64,000 nt of DNA from Halichoerus grypus (taxonomy: Eukaryota; Chordata; Mammalia; Carnivora; Phocidae), in contig NC_135719.1 in assembly GCF_964656455.1 (NCBI RefSeq), positions 67,816,283-67,880,282 on the forward strand, given 5' to 3'. Below, one piece after another: positions 53,771-64,000 of the stretch. Both the position numbers and the translations under genes were made by a program. The notes under the pieces were generated by a model, which ran no database searches, was not told the DNA's origin, and saw only the letters and a program-made list of their open reading frames with translations. Numbering within the stretch: the stretch's first letter is position 1; the number at the start of each line of letters is the position of its first letter.

Positions 53771-54709
53771 TAATGAGTAAGTATCCCTAACTTGATTTTA
53801 TTTGAAAATAAGAACCTGAGCACCCACATCCTTGGAGAAAAATGTGGAAAAGAGAAAGCAGAAAACATAAGGTAGGCAGAGACTGGTGAGGCTGAGTAAG
53901 TAATTTATGCTTTAGCTTTACAGTGAATCAGATCACAAGCTCAAAACTTCATTTCTTGTGAATGTCACTTTTGGCTTTTAAAACTAATCCGTGCTTAGCA
54001 GATGCATTCTTTATTTTCAAAGCTCTAAGGGTAAAAAAAAAAAGTGGAACTGGTTGAGTAAAATTATGTAGAGTCACCTTATCTGACAAATTATATCATC
54101 TGTTCTGAATGAAGGCCCTAAAATTGTTATGAAGGATGTCTTGTTCATCTCCCAGTTATGGAGAAAGGGAAGTAGCAAGTTGTAGGAACTTTTGAACTGT
54201 GAAGTCTTACATATACGTTGACCTTTAAAGTTTAAAAATATTTCCTACAAAACATGGGTCAGTTGATATGCTACTAGTTGATGGACAGTGATGGTCTCTT
54301 GGCTGCCTCTTGAAGCCACTCTTAATGGGTTGATGGGTCATAACATCAGTATCATGACCAAACTCATTATGGAATCAAAGATAAACCCAATATCAAATTT
54401 TTATATTAAAAAGTTTTGGGTTAACCTATATACTAGATTGTATTCATACCTCCCTTATATGCATAGTGTTATTAACTCTATTAGGTACTCAGATAAGGTA
54501 AATTGATTAAATATTTACCTGTCTGGGTAGGGTGACTGAGAAGTGATTTTAATTTTTAGGTTTCAATAAGATACTCTTTATTATTTTTTATTTTCATTTT
54601 GGGATATTCAAGTTGATTTCTAAACTATAAGCTATTGAAAACTGGGAAAAACCATTCCATATTTTCTTGTCCTAATTGAACTCCTTTAGGATTCTAATCA
54701 TTCAATAAT
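53771..54709. other. Unique DNA
   Basis: No repeat or supported gene. A run of 12 A lies at 54033-54044. Confidence 0.4.
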
Positions 54710-54955
54710 ACTAATAATGATAATCCCTAATATCAATTGAGTGCTTACTAAGGGCTAGATACTTTCCTAAATACTGCATGTTCATTATTTCTTTTAATTC
54801 TCATAACAAGTTTGTGAGATATTTTCTTCTCTTTTCAAAGGAGAAAATGAGGCTTCAGTATTTGCTCAAGGTCATTACATTACATAAGTGGTTGAGCCAA
54901 GATTGGAACCCAGGCAGTATGACTCCAGGGTCTGTGCTCCCAACCATGCCATTTT
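54710..54955 (-). mobile_element. MIR, nearly complete
   Basis: CAATTGAGTGCTTACTAAGGG, TTAATTCTCATAACAAG, AAATGAGGCTTCAGTATTTG and GGAACCCAGGCAGTATGACTCC run in reversed MIR order. Confidence 0.85.
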
Positions 54956-55476
54956 TTTCAATAAATATGTATTCATTATGATGCTAATTAGAACCAAGCT
55001 GTGAACATGGCATATGTGCAGTGACATCCTGTCTATGTGTTTATTGTGTAATGTACCCAGGATGCTATGAGCCCACAGCTGGTGTCCATTAATGATAGTG
55101 GTGTGAGAATTTAAAAAATAATTTCCAGAGCATCTTGGTTATAGGGCATTACATCATTTTCATTATTCAGTGATCTTTAAATTCTTGGGCTTAAAAGAGA
55201 TTTGTTATTTGGATATCTGAAGAGGTTTTTTTTCTTCTAAAAGTTGTATTTGAAGTGGGAGTAATGGAAGACTACAGTGCGCTTTCTGATATTTCAGTAG
55301 GATTTAAAAAATTTTTCTTCCTTCTAAGGTATTTCTCTACCTATGTCCTTCCAAAGGGAAAGATAGAGGGGGCAACTTTCAGATTTTCTTTATATCATCA
55401 CTAAATTTATTGAATGAGAGAAAAATAAAATTTAAAGACTTTTAAGGAGTTTTGTCTTATCTTTAGGTAAAAGTAC
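54956..55476. other. Unique DNA
   Basis: No repeat or gene is recognised. Confidence 0.4.
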
Positions 55477-55487
55477 TCTCCAATTTA

Positions 55488-55634
55488 CTTTTTTTTTAAT
55501 TATGTTATGTTAGTCACCATATAGTACATTATTAGTTTTTGATGTAATGTTCCATGATTCATTGTTTGCATATAACACCCAGTGCTCCATGTAATACGTG
55601 CCCTCCTTAATACCCATCACCTGGCTAACCCATT
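55488..55634 (-). mobile_element. Short young L1 3' end
   Basis: Reversed young L1 tail of about 147 bases. Target duplication CTCTCCAATTT lies at 55477-55487 and 55635-55645. Confidence 0.93.
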
Positions 55635-55654
55635 CTCTCCAATTTTCTGCTGCT

Positions 55655-56235
55655 ACTTTTAGATACATTATGAGTATCCCCACAAAGGAATACTATATAG
55701 CTATTAAAAAGAATAAGCTAGGGTCGCCTGGGTGGCTCAGTCTCTTGATTTGGGGTCATGATCTCAGGGTTGAGGGGTCAAGCCCCGCTGTGGGCTCTGC
55801 ACTGGGCGTAGGGCCTGCTTAAGATTCTCTGTCTCCCTCTGCCCCTCACCCCCCCCGCTTATGCGTGTGTGCTCTCTTTCTCTCTCATTAAAGAAATGAA
55901 ATGAAACGAAATGAAATGAAATGAAAAGAATGAGCTGGATAAATATGTTCTGACAAGGAAAGATGTCCGTGATATATTGTCAAGTAAAAAGAGCAAGTCC
56001 TAGAAATATGTTCAGTATTCTCTCAAGAGCCCATTAATATATAGAAATTATGTATTTGTAAATGCATATAGAGTTGATTGGAATGGTGTACACCAAGCTG
56101 TCAACTATGGTTAACTGGGGAAAAACCTGAGATTGAGGAAAGGAGTGAAGTAGGACTTTATATTCTGTGTATTTGTTTTATTTGTGATTAATATGTGCAT
56201 TTATTCCTTTTTTTGTTGGTTTGGGTTTGGTTTTC
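55655..56235 (+). mobile_element. Old L1M/HAL1 3' end, sense, split by a SINE
   Basis: GGAATACTATATAGCTATTAA, then after the SINE GGATAAATATGTTCTGACAAG, GATATATTGTCAAGTAAAAAG and TATTCTGTGTATTTG. That is the 3' end of an ancient L1-type element. Confidence 0.65.
55721..55923 (+). mobile_element. SINEC with a (GAAAT)n tail
   Basis: The head GGGTCGCCTGGGTGGCTCAG is followed by a body with a deletion (CTCTTGATTTGGGGTCATG). The A-tail has become a GAAAT pentanucleotide run (55893-55923). Target copies AAAAGAATAAGCT and AAAAGAATGAGCT differ at one base. Confidence 0.92.
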
Positions 56236-56570
56236 TTGAAAATAATGCCCCAAATAAAAAAAAAAAAAATGTAAAGATAGTAAGATATTCCCATACACCC
56301 AGTCACCCAAAATGAAGAAATGTAAACATTTTTTTCATATTTGCTTTAGAAAATTTTTAAAGTTAAAATTACAATAATTGAAGTATCCTTTGTTTTTTTC
56401 CTGGTTCTATTCCTACAACTGAAATTACTAGGTCAAGGATGTGCTCATTTTCAGCTTTACTAGATATGGCTATTACTCTTCAAAATGATTACACTAGTTT
56501 ACACTTCCACCAAGAATGTATAGGGATTCCGCTTATCTCTACTTCCTCACTTAAAATTGTCAAACTTTTA

Positions 56571-56768
56571 TTTATTTTATCTTTTGAGAGAGAGAGAGAG
56601 AGAAAGCAAGCATGGGGATGGAGGGGCAGAGGGAGAGGGAGAAAATCTTAAGTAGGCTCTGTGTCCAGTGCATAGCCTGACTCGGGGCTCGAGCCCACGA
56701 CCCTGAGATCATGACCTGAGCTGAAATCAAGAGTTGGACACTTAACCAACTGAGCCACCCAGGTACCC
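56571..56768 (-). mobile_element. SINEC, older copy
   Basis: Reversed SINE with TGAGCTGAAATCAAGAGTTGG and (GA)n-rich tail. Target copies AAATTGTCAAACTTTTA and AAATTTTCAACTTTTA are imperfect. Confidence 0.9.
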
Positions 56769-57095
56769 CAAATTTTCAACTTTTAAAATGTCTGCCTGTC
56801 TGGCGGGTTTACTTTGCAATTCCCTAATTACTGATGAGGGTGATCATCTTTTTATGTTTATTGGTCAGAAGATTTTCATCTTCCATGAATAACTTTATTT
56901 CCTTGCTGATTTGTGGTGGTTTATCACAAAGTTTAGATATTAATTCTTTGTTATATATGTTGCAATGGCTTCTCCCAATCTGTTACTTATCTTTTTAACT
57001 TTGTTTTTGATATATTTGGTTGTATAAGAATTTGTATTTCAATGTAATTAGACTCATCAGTCTTTTAAAATATGCCTATTTAAGAAATCCACTAA

Positions 57096-57304
57096 GAGGG
57101 GTGCCTGGGTGGCTCAGTTGGTTAAGTAACTCTTAATTTAGCTCAGGTCATGATCTCAGGGTCATGAGATTGAGCCCCGCATGGAGCCCTGCATTGGGCA
57201 TGGATCCTGCTTAAGATTCCCTTTCTCCCTATCATTTGCCCCCTATTCCCCTACCTGCTCTCCTGTGTGTGCAGTCTCTTTTTCTAAAAAAAAAAAAAAA
57301 AAAA
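57096..57304 (+). mobile_element. SINEC, older copy with a 19-A tail
   Basis: Head GGGGTGCCTGGGTGGCTCAG, a shortened TAAGTAACTCTTAATTTAGC region, and the tail TAAAAAAAAAAAAAAA. Target AAGAAATCCA is at 57082-57091 and again at about 57309. Confidence 0.9.
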
Positions 57305-57545
57305 GGAAAAGAAATCCATGCTGAGTAAAGATTTTCTTTTATTGGTTTTAAAGTTTTACACCTTGAATTTGGGTCTTCCATCTATTTGGTGTTTATTTGG
57401 GAGTAGATTGTAAGGTAGGGATCTGTTTATAATACAATAATTTTGTGTATGTGTGTGTTTCCAGATGAAAAGCCCATTATCTCATCCATTTATTGAACAA
57501 TCCAAATGTTTCCTGCTTATGCTTCTCCCATCATGTGTTACAGTC

Positions 57546-58119
57546 CATACCTGTTTCTGTATTAGTTTTTTTTCAGAATTAATGAAGATGACTTTCAAGA
57601 TCAGTAATATCATAGGAAAGTCTTAGAAAGTCATCATAATACTGATCTGAGGCATTGAGTTATACCTAAGTTGACAAGATCATTTATCATCCTAATTTAC
57701 TTTTGAGAATGAAAGAGGATTCTTAAACTAATTAAAATTATATAATTTTCAAAATATTCATTTCTTGACTGAAAAATGGCTTTATTACATTGGTGGACTG
57801 TAAAATAGCCTGTTCAAAAACTCTTTCCAAAAATATTTTTTTCTAAAACACATACATACATTAAAGCAAAATTTTATATAAACTTTATATCGATTATCAG
57901 CCCATTTAAGTAATAACAAAGTAATTATTCTTGGCACAATCACATGCTTTAATCACTTTCTTAACTGCTTCTGTATCTATTATCATGTCACTGGTATTTT
58001 TCTGAAGAATATATTTCAAAATGAAATTATTTTTAGTATTTTTACAAAATTGCTCATGATCATCTTCATAGTGCATTTTATGGCTCATAAATGTGACACT
58101 ATTGAGTCTTTGATTTAAT
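57546..58119. other. Unique AT-rich DNA
   Basis: No repeat recognised. A 60-codon minus-strand frame at 57906-58088 (MSHKMHYEDDHEQFCKNTKN...) is lysine- and asparagine-rich but shows no domain, so I do not call it. Confidence 0.4.
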
Positions 58120-58135
58120 CCACAATATTATTATT

Positions 58136-58353
58136 TATTTTATTTTATTATGTTATGTTAATCACCATACATACATCATTAATTTTTGATGTAGTGTTCC
58201 ATGATTCATTGTTTGCATATAACACTCAGTGCTCCATTCAATATGTGCCCTCTTTAATACCCATCACCAGGCTAACCTATCCCCCAAACCCCCTCCCCTC
58301 TAGAACCCTCAGTTTGTTTCTCAGAGTCAATAGTCTCTCATGGTTCGTCTCCC
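58136..58353 (-). mobile_element. Short young L1 3' end, one of a pair
   Basis: Reversed young L1 tail of about 218 bases, reaching further into the element than its siblings (TAGAACCCTCAGTTTGTTTC). Left flank CCACAATATTATTA (58120-58133), right flank CCAATATTATTA (about 58354). A SINE follows with the same target. Confidence 0.92.
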
Positions 58354-58357
58354 CCAA

Positions 58358-58386
58358 TATTATTATTATTATTATTATTATTATTT
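58358..58386. repeat. (ATT)n microsatellite
   Basis: About 29 bases of ATT. It grew from the ATATTATTATT target between the L1 and SINE, since shorter forms of the motif are in the outer target copies. Confidence 0.92.
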
Positions 58387-58574
58387 AAAGATTTTACCCA
58401 TTTATTTGACAGAGAGAGATCACAAGTAGGCAGAGAGGCAGGCAGAGAGAGTGGGGGAAGCAGGCTCCCCACTGAGCAGAAAGCCCGATGCAGGGCTTGA
58501 TCCCAGGACCCTGGCATTATGACCTGAGCCGAAGGCAGACGCCCAACTGACTGAGCCACCCTGGCACCCCTAAA
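58387..58574 (-). mobile_element. SINEC, variant tail subfamily, partner at the same site
   Basis: Reversed SINE with CACAAGTAGGCAGAGAGGCA. Right flank CCACAATATTATTA at 58575-58588 is the third copy of the target. Confidence 0.93.
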
Positions 58575-58928
58575 CCACAATATTATTAATTGAAAAAGTA
58601 CTTCCTCTAAGGTGTTGAGGTACTTGATAAATTCAGAAAAAAATTGTATTAAATGGAGAATATTTTCAGTTTTGCTTTTATATTAAAATGTATAAGTACA
58701 TGTATAAATTTATTCCAATAAGTTTGACAACTTAGGTGAAGTGACACATTTTGAAAGACACAACCAAAGCTCAATCAGGAAGAAATAGGTAACTGGAGTA
58801 GCCCTATATTTTTAAAAGAAATTTAACTGATAGTTAAAAACATTGAAACCAAAAAGAAAACTGTAGTCCTAGATAGATACATTGATAAATTTTACAGTTC
58901 TGTGTAAACTCTTCCCAGATGACTTTTT

Positions 58929-60222
58929 TTTCAAGATTAAAAAAAATTCCAGTGTAGTTAACATACAGTGTTATATTAGCTTCAGGTATACAATATAGTG
59001 ACTGAACAATTCCATACACTACTCAGTGCTCATCAAGGTAAGTGTACTCTTAATCCCTTCACCTATTTCACTCATCTCCCCGACTCAGCTCCCCTCTGGT
59101 AATCATTTCAGTTTGTCTCTTTCTTCCTTTGTTTTGTATCTTAAACTTCACATATGAGTGAAATTATATGGTATTTGTGTGACTGGCTTATTTTGTTTAG
59201 CGTTATATTCTCTAGATCCATCCATGTTGTTGAAAATGGCAAGAGTTCATTCTTTTTTATGGCTGAATAATATTCCATTACACACACACAGACACACACA
59301 CACACCACATCTTTTTTATCCAATCATCTATTGATGGACAGACACTTGGGCTGCTTCCATATTTTGACTATTGTAAATAATGCTGCAATAAACATAGGGG
59401 TGCATGTATCCCTTCATGTTAGTGTTTTTGTATTTTTTGGTTAAATACCCAGTAGTGTGTTTACTGGATCATAAGGTTGTTATATTTTTAACTTCTTAAG
59501 GAACTTCCATACTGTTTTCCACAGTGGCTGCACCAGTTTGCATTCCCACCAACAGTGAATGAGGGTTCCTTTTTCTCCACATCCTCCCCAACACCTGTTG
59601 TTTCTTGTGTTTTTGATTTTAGCCATTCTGACAAGTGTGAGGTGATACCTCATTGTGGTTTTAATTTGCATTTCTCTAATGATGAGCTGTTGAGCATCTT
59701 TTCATGTGTCTGTTGGCCATCTCTATGTCTTCTTTGGAGAAATGTCTGTTCATGTGTTATGCCCATTTTTAAGGTGAATTATTTGGGGTTTTTTTGGTGT
59801 TGAGTTATATACTTTTTTAAATATATTTTGGATACTAACCCTTTATTGGATATGTCATTTGCAAATAGCTTCTCCCATTTGGTAGGTTGTCTTTTAGTTT
59901 TGTTGGTTTGTTTCCTTTGCTGTGCAGAAGCTATTTATTTTGATGTAGTCCAAATAGTTTATTTTTGCTTTTGTTTTCTTTGCCTCAGGAGACATATCTA
60001 GAAAGATGTTGTCACGGCTGATGTCAGAGAGATTACTGCCTATGCTCTCTTCAAGGATTTTTATGGTTTCAGATCCCACATTTAGGTCTTTAATCCATTT
60101 GAGTTTATTTTTGTATATGGTGTAAGAAAGTGGTCCAGTTTCATTCTTTTGCATGTAGCTGTCCAGTTTTCCCAACACCATTTGTTGAAGAGAATGTCTT
60201 TTTCTCATTGCATATTCTTGCC
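58929..60222 (-). mobile_element. 1.3-kb young L1, antisense, nested
   Basis: 5'-truncated L1 with 3' UTR at left and ORF2 C-terminal half at right. ORF2 code can be read in several frames on the minus strand: the [15 protein letters not shown] motif near 59510-59560 and the [20 protein letters not shown] block near 60100. Perfect 16-base target duplication TCCCAGATGACTTTTT lies at 58913-58928 and 60223-60238. Confidence 0.95.
59279..59304. repeat. (CA)n microsatellite within L1
   Basis: CACACACACACAGACACACACACACA at the L1 site just after the reversed AATGGAATATTATTCAGCC block. Same site as 7084 and 39584. Confidence 0.9.
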
Positions 60223-61791
60223 TCCCAGATGACTTTTTAAAAAAGAAACTGACACCTACAAACTGATGCTAAAAATCACATGGAAATGCAGTGAACCTAG
60301 AATAGCCAACGGAATTTTGAAAAAGAACAACAGAGGTGGAGGTCTTACACTATTTGATTTTAAGAGTTGGTATAAAGCTACACTTAATCAAGATGATATA
60401 GTTTAGATTTAAGGCTAGATATATACATCATTGGAACAGAATAGAAAGTCCAGAAATGGATCCACACAGTCATTTTTTCAGCAAATGTTACCAGGGAACA
60501 ATTGGATATCCAAGTGCGCTAAATATAACCTCAACCATTGTCATACTCCTTATACAAAAATTAGTTCAAAATGGATCATAGACTTAAATATAAGAGCTAA
60601 AACTTCTAGGAGAAAATATAGGAGAAAATCTTCATGATTTTGGGTTAGGTAAAGAATTCTTTGAGAGGAAACAAAAGGCATGCATCATAAAAGGAAAAAA
60701 ATTGATAAATTGGACTTAATTAAAATTTAAACTTTTGCCCCTTGAAAGACATGGTTAAGAAAATGAAAAGACAAATCACAGGCAGAGAAAAATTTAAAAA
60801 GCACATGTCTGATAAAGGACTTACATCCAGAATATATAAGCAATTGTCAAAAAATCATTAAGACAAATTTTTTTTTTTAAAAAGCAGAAGATTTAAACAA
60901 ACCCTTTGCTAGTGACAAAATACAAATGGCCAATAATCACTTGAAAAGATGCTCAACATCATTAGTCATCAGGCAAATGCAAATTAAAACCAAAATGGCA
61001 TAGCACTATACACCCACTAGAATGACTACAATTAAAGATTTATAATATCAAGTGTTGTTGAAATCTGGAGCAAGTAGAATTATCATATATTACTGGCAGG
61101 AATGTAGTATGATACACGCACTTTGGAAAACAGTTTGTTTCTTATAAAGTTAAACATACACTAAGCATATAACTCTGCAGTCCCACTCCTAACATATGTC
61201 CCCATAGAGACTTATACATAAATGTTCATAGCAGCTCTATTCATGATAGCACCAAAGTGGAAATAACCCAGATGTTTTTCAGCAGGTGAACTGTGGTACA
61301 TTCATATAATGGAGTACTACTGAGCAGTACAAAGGCAAAACCTTCTGATATAGGCAATAGTATGGATGAATTGCAAAAGCATTATGCTAAGGGAAAGAAG
61401 CCAGAAACAAAGGACCATTTACTGTACTATACAGTTTATATGAAATTCTGGAAAAGACACAGAGAACACATCACATCAGTGGTTGCCAGGAGCTAGAGAG
61501 AGATGGGGGGATTGACAGCAAAGATACAAGGGAACTTTCTGTTGTGATGGAAATGTTATCTTAATTGTGGTGATTGTTATATAACTGTATACAGTGAGTC
61601 AAAACTCATTTAACTATACACTTCAATATTACTGATGTGTGAATATTAGAAGTTATACCTCAAAAAATTTAAAATGTATAAATATTTCATCCCAAATATT
61701 TTTCATAAACACTATCTTTTTAGCTTCATTCAGAATACCTTTTTGATAATATTTTTATAAGACAAAATAAATGATCTCTATGATTGTTTTT

Positions 61792-61971
61792 TTCTTTAAG
61801 ATTTTATTTATTTATTTGAGAGAGAGCAAAGAGAGAGAGATCACAGAGGGAGAGGGAGAAGGAGGCTCACAGCTGAGTGGAGAGCCTGATGCGGGGCTCA
61901 GTTCCAGGACCTGGGGATCATGACCTGAGCCGAAGGCAGATGCTTAACCAACTGAGCCACCTAGGTGCCCC
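61792..61971 (-). mobile_element. SINEC
   Basis: Reversed SINE with GAGAGAGCAAAGAGAGAGAG tail. Target copies TCTATGATTGTTTTT (61777-61791) and TCTGTGATTGTTTTT (61972-61986) differ at one base. Confidence 0.94.
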
Positions 61972-62132
61972 TCTGTGATTGTTTTTAATGTTCAAATACA
62001 GATGCTGTTTGTCAGAGGACTTTTCAAATTCATTCTATTCTAGTATAGAATATAAATTCATCCAACTGAAATTAGGTGTTCCAACAAAAGATTCTCCCCA
62101 CAAATTGAGATACTTCAAAGTACACTGGAGAA

Positions 62133-62324
62133 TATGAGGCACCTGGGTGGCTCAGTTGGTTAAGCACCTGACTCTTGATTTCGACTCAGGTCATGATCTC
62201 AGGGTCCTGAGATTGAGCCCCACACGGATGGGGCTCCCTTCTCAGCGGGGAGTCTGTTTTCTCCCTTTGTACCCACCCCCGCTCATGCATTCTCTCTAAT
62301 AAAATAAATAAATCTTTTTTTAAA
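62133..62324 (+). mobile_element. SINEC, older copy
   Basis: Head with TGAGGCACCTGGGTGGCTCAG and ACTCTTGATTTCGACTCAG body. Perfect 16-base target duplication AAAGTACACTGGAGAA lies at 62117-62132 and 62325-62340 despite the older subfamily type. Confidence 0.95.
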
Positions 62325-62589
62325 AAAGTACACTGGAGAACAAACTTCCATTATTGGAATTTATTAAATTCTTATTTGGATCTGAAATGAATGAAAAGAA
62401 TTTAATATTGAAAATTAGAAGTTACTCATTTGATCTAACTGAAGTCATGCTTCCCAGAGTAATATATAAACATACCTTATGTAGCCACAATTGTTTAATT
62501 GTATTTTTCAGGCAGAGGGTTTTTTTTTTTTTAACAAGAGTAATTTTTTTTAAATAAATTTTTTTATTAAAAAAAAGTTTAAAAAAAAG

Positions 62590-62703
62590 TCTGGTTAAGC
62601 ACTGGGTGTTATACGCAAACAATGAATCATGGAACACTACATCAAAAACTAATGATGTAATGTATGGTGATTAACATAACATAATAAAATAAAATTTTTT
62701 AAA
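62590..62703 (+). mobile_element. Very short young L1 3' end
   Basis: Sense copy of about 114 bases: GCACTGGGTGTTATACGCAA, AATGAATCATGGAACACTAC and TGATTAACATAACATAATAA. Target copies are hidden in A/T-rich flanks. Confidence 0.9.
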
Positions 62704-62720
62704 AAAGGTAATATTATCTT

Positions 62721-62910
62721 GGGGCACCTGGGTGGCTTAGTTGTTAAGTGTCCGCCTTCTGCTCAGGTCATGATCCCAGGGTCCTGGGATCGAGCCCCGC
62801 ATCGGGCCGCCTGCTCAGCAGGGGGCCTGCTTCTCCCTCTCCCACTCCCCCTGCTTGTGTTCCCTCTCTCACTGTGTCTCTCTCTGTCAAATAAATAAAA
62901 TCTTAAAAAA
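62721..62910 (+). mobile_element. SINEC, young copy
   Basis: Full length. Target AAGGTAATATTATCTT (62705-62720) and AAGATAATATTATCTT (62911-62926) differ at one base. It lies directly after the L1 tail. Confidence 0.95.
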
Positions 62911-62944
62911 AAGATAATATTATCTTAATTAACAGATTTTCCCT

Positions 62945-63180
62945 CTTTTGCCACTAATGTCCTCTTTCTATTCAAGGGTTTAATTTAGGGTACCACATTG
63001 CATCATGTCTCCTTAGTTTCTTCTGGTCTGTGGTAGTGCTCAGCCTTTCCTTGATTTTCATGACCTTAATGGTTCTGAGGAATATTGGTCAGGTATTCTA
63101 TATAATAGCCCTCAATTTGGGTTTGTCTGATGGTTTTCGTATGATTAGACTGGACTTAGAGGTTTGGGGGAATAATACCA
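62945..63180 (-). mobile_element. Old L1 3' UTR, antisense
   Basis: TCATGTCTCCTTAGTTTCTTC, CTTTCCTTGATTTTCATGACC and GGTCAGGTATTCTATATAATAG match the reversed L1ME-type 3' UTR. Confidence 0.7.
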
Positions 63181-63184
63181 GACA

Positions 63185-63410
63185 TGTATCCAGCCATGAA
63201 AAAGAAGGGAATCCTGCCTTTTGTGACTGGATGGATGGACCTTGAAGGCATTATGCTAAGTGAAAAATAAGTCAAACACAGAAAGACAAGTACAGTATGT
63301 TCTCACTTATATGTAGAATCTAAAAAAATCGAACTTGTAAAAATGGAATGGTAGTTTTTGGGTGTGAGGGAATCGGGGAAATGGTAGATGTTGGTCAACA
63401 TCTAGCTGCT
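63185..63410 (+). mobile_element. L1 ORF2/3' fragment, sense
   Basis: CAGCCATGAAAAAGAAGGGAA, GGACCTTGAAGGCATTATGC, TAAGTGAAAAATAAGTCA and TATATGTAGAATCTAAAAA are the end of ORF2 and the start of the 3' UTR. The 71-codon frame at 63030-63245 spans the junction of the two opposite fragments and is not a gene. Confidence 0.8.
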
Positions 63411-64000
63411 TGTATTCCTGCATCCTTCATTTTTATCAGCAAACCCCTTGTATGATGTCTTTAAAAGGGTGGTGTTAATTACTTATATCAGGAAATGGAG
63501 CTGGAAAGTGATTTCTGGTCATCTTGCAGATTTAACAACATCTGGGAGATGTAAATCCATCTCACCACTAGACAAGACCATGGCACAGGTTGGAATTTCA
63601 AAAGAGAGAGCCTGCTAAAGCCATCCCACCCCTATTCCAGCTTATTTTATTGCATTTTTATTATAGCTTATTTTAATACACTTTGCAAAGTGGATACTCT
63701 GATTCAAATGTCAAACTATATGGAATTCCCTAATGGCAGGTGTAAACTGGACTGGAGGACAGGCCAGGATAAATGATCACACATTTATGGCTTACCAGAA
63801 GTCTTAAAAAATTCAGAGTTCAAAGGATAACTGATGATTATGTAGCCAAAGGCTCAAACTAAATAGTGTGGACGATTGGCACCCTTTACTGCTTTTTATC
63901 CTGGTGAAGCCTGGAATTACCCCCAACTTTTCTTTAGGACTGAGCCTCTGAGATCATCCATTATATTTTGTCTACTTTAAGCCCAGAATGAAACCATAAT
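63411..64000. other. Unique DNA to the window end
   Basis: No repeat or gene is recognised. Confidence 0.4.

Larger units (their letters stand above)
56240..57545 (-). mobile_element. Old L1, antisense, split by two SINEs
   Basis: From left: 3' region, then CAACTGAAATTACTAGGTC, TTACACTTCCACCAAGAATG, GATGAGGGTGATCATC, CTTCTCCCAATCTGTTAC, and after the second SINE GGTCTTCCATCTATTTGG and CCATTTATTGAACAATCC. The reading is ORF2 in reverse, extending towards the RT-proximal part. Confidence 0.75.
58700..61690 (+). mobile_element. Old L1, sense, split by an antisense L1
   Basis: ORF2 sequence starts near AAGTTTGACAACTTAGGTG (58719) and continues after the nested L1 from 60239 with AGAATAGCCAACGGAATTTTG, GGAACAGAATAGAAAGTCC, AATATATAAGCAATTG and TATTCATGATAGCACC. 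The 3' UTR runs to about 61680. Many stops; no coding potential. Confidence 0.85.

Noticed and set aside
59141..59323. 60-codon frame with a (CV)n run
   Set aside because: It is the ORF2 end of the nested L1 read through its CA microsatellite.
1446..62910. Regularly spaced repeats as a CRISPR-like array
   Set aside because: The repeats are 100-200 base SINEs in both orientations with their own target duplications and irregular spacing. This is a mammalian genome.

Overview
This window is mammalian nuclear DNA from a carnivoran, most probably a caniform of the arctoid group (bear, seal or mustelid side). The main clue is about 42 copies of the carnivore-specific tRNA-derived SINE (SINEC / Can-SINE). 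It begins GGGGCGCCTGGGTGGCTCAG, has a TC-rich 3' part and ends AAATAAATAAAATCTT plus an A-tail. Most copies carry a long CCCACTCCCCCTGCTTGTG-type 3' region that I associate with bears and pinnipeds. A few have a variant tail that I associate with mustelids. The species call is inference.

The sequence reads as intergenic or deep-intronic. No complete gene, no RNA gene other than tRNA-like SINE heads, and no bacterial-type system is present. Two exon-like pieces stand out, both on the + strand. At 21991-22085 there is an ATG with a good secretory signal peptide that ends at a consensus-like splice donor. At 888-1043 a pyrimidine tract and AG are followed by an open frame of protein-like composition ending in a stop. 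I recognise neither gene.

Layout. 1-2.8 kb: unique sequence, the exon-like frame and three SINEs. 2.8-7.8 kb: an old L1 (+) broken by SINEs. 7.8-11.5 kb: a second old L1 (+) carrying four SINEs and an inverted L1. 11.5-14.5 kb: a hAT fragment, L1 tails, and a local 248-bp duplication that rebuilt an old SINE. 14.5-24.1 kb: repeat-poor, with only MIR, MER5A-like and one old L1 fragment, and containing the signal-peptide exon candidate. 24.1-35.3 kb: dense SINE, L1, MIR and L2, plus an L3/CR1 relic. 35.3-39 kb: repeat-poor. 39.2-40.9 kb: an antisense L1 that keeps its 5' and 3' ends but lacks the middle; it holds the longest ORF of the window (215 codons). 41-50 kb: mostly unique DNA with SINEs and relics. 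50.5-53.8 kb: two old antisense L1s and an L2. 54-64 kb: MIR, L1 pieces in both orientations and SINEs, including a 1.3-kb antisense L1 nested in an older sense L1.

The most striking pattern is repeated use of the same integration site. At six places two retroelements sit back to back and the same target-site duplication occurs three times. I see no previously undescribed multi-gene system here. The points worth following are the retroelement re-targeting, the template-switch-like duplication at 12.2-13.5 kb, the chimeric L1 ORF and the two exon candidates.
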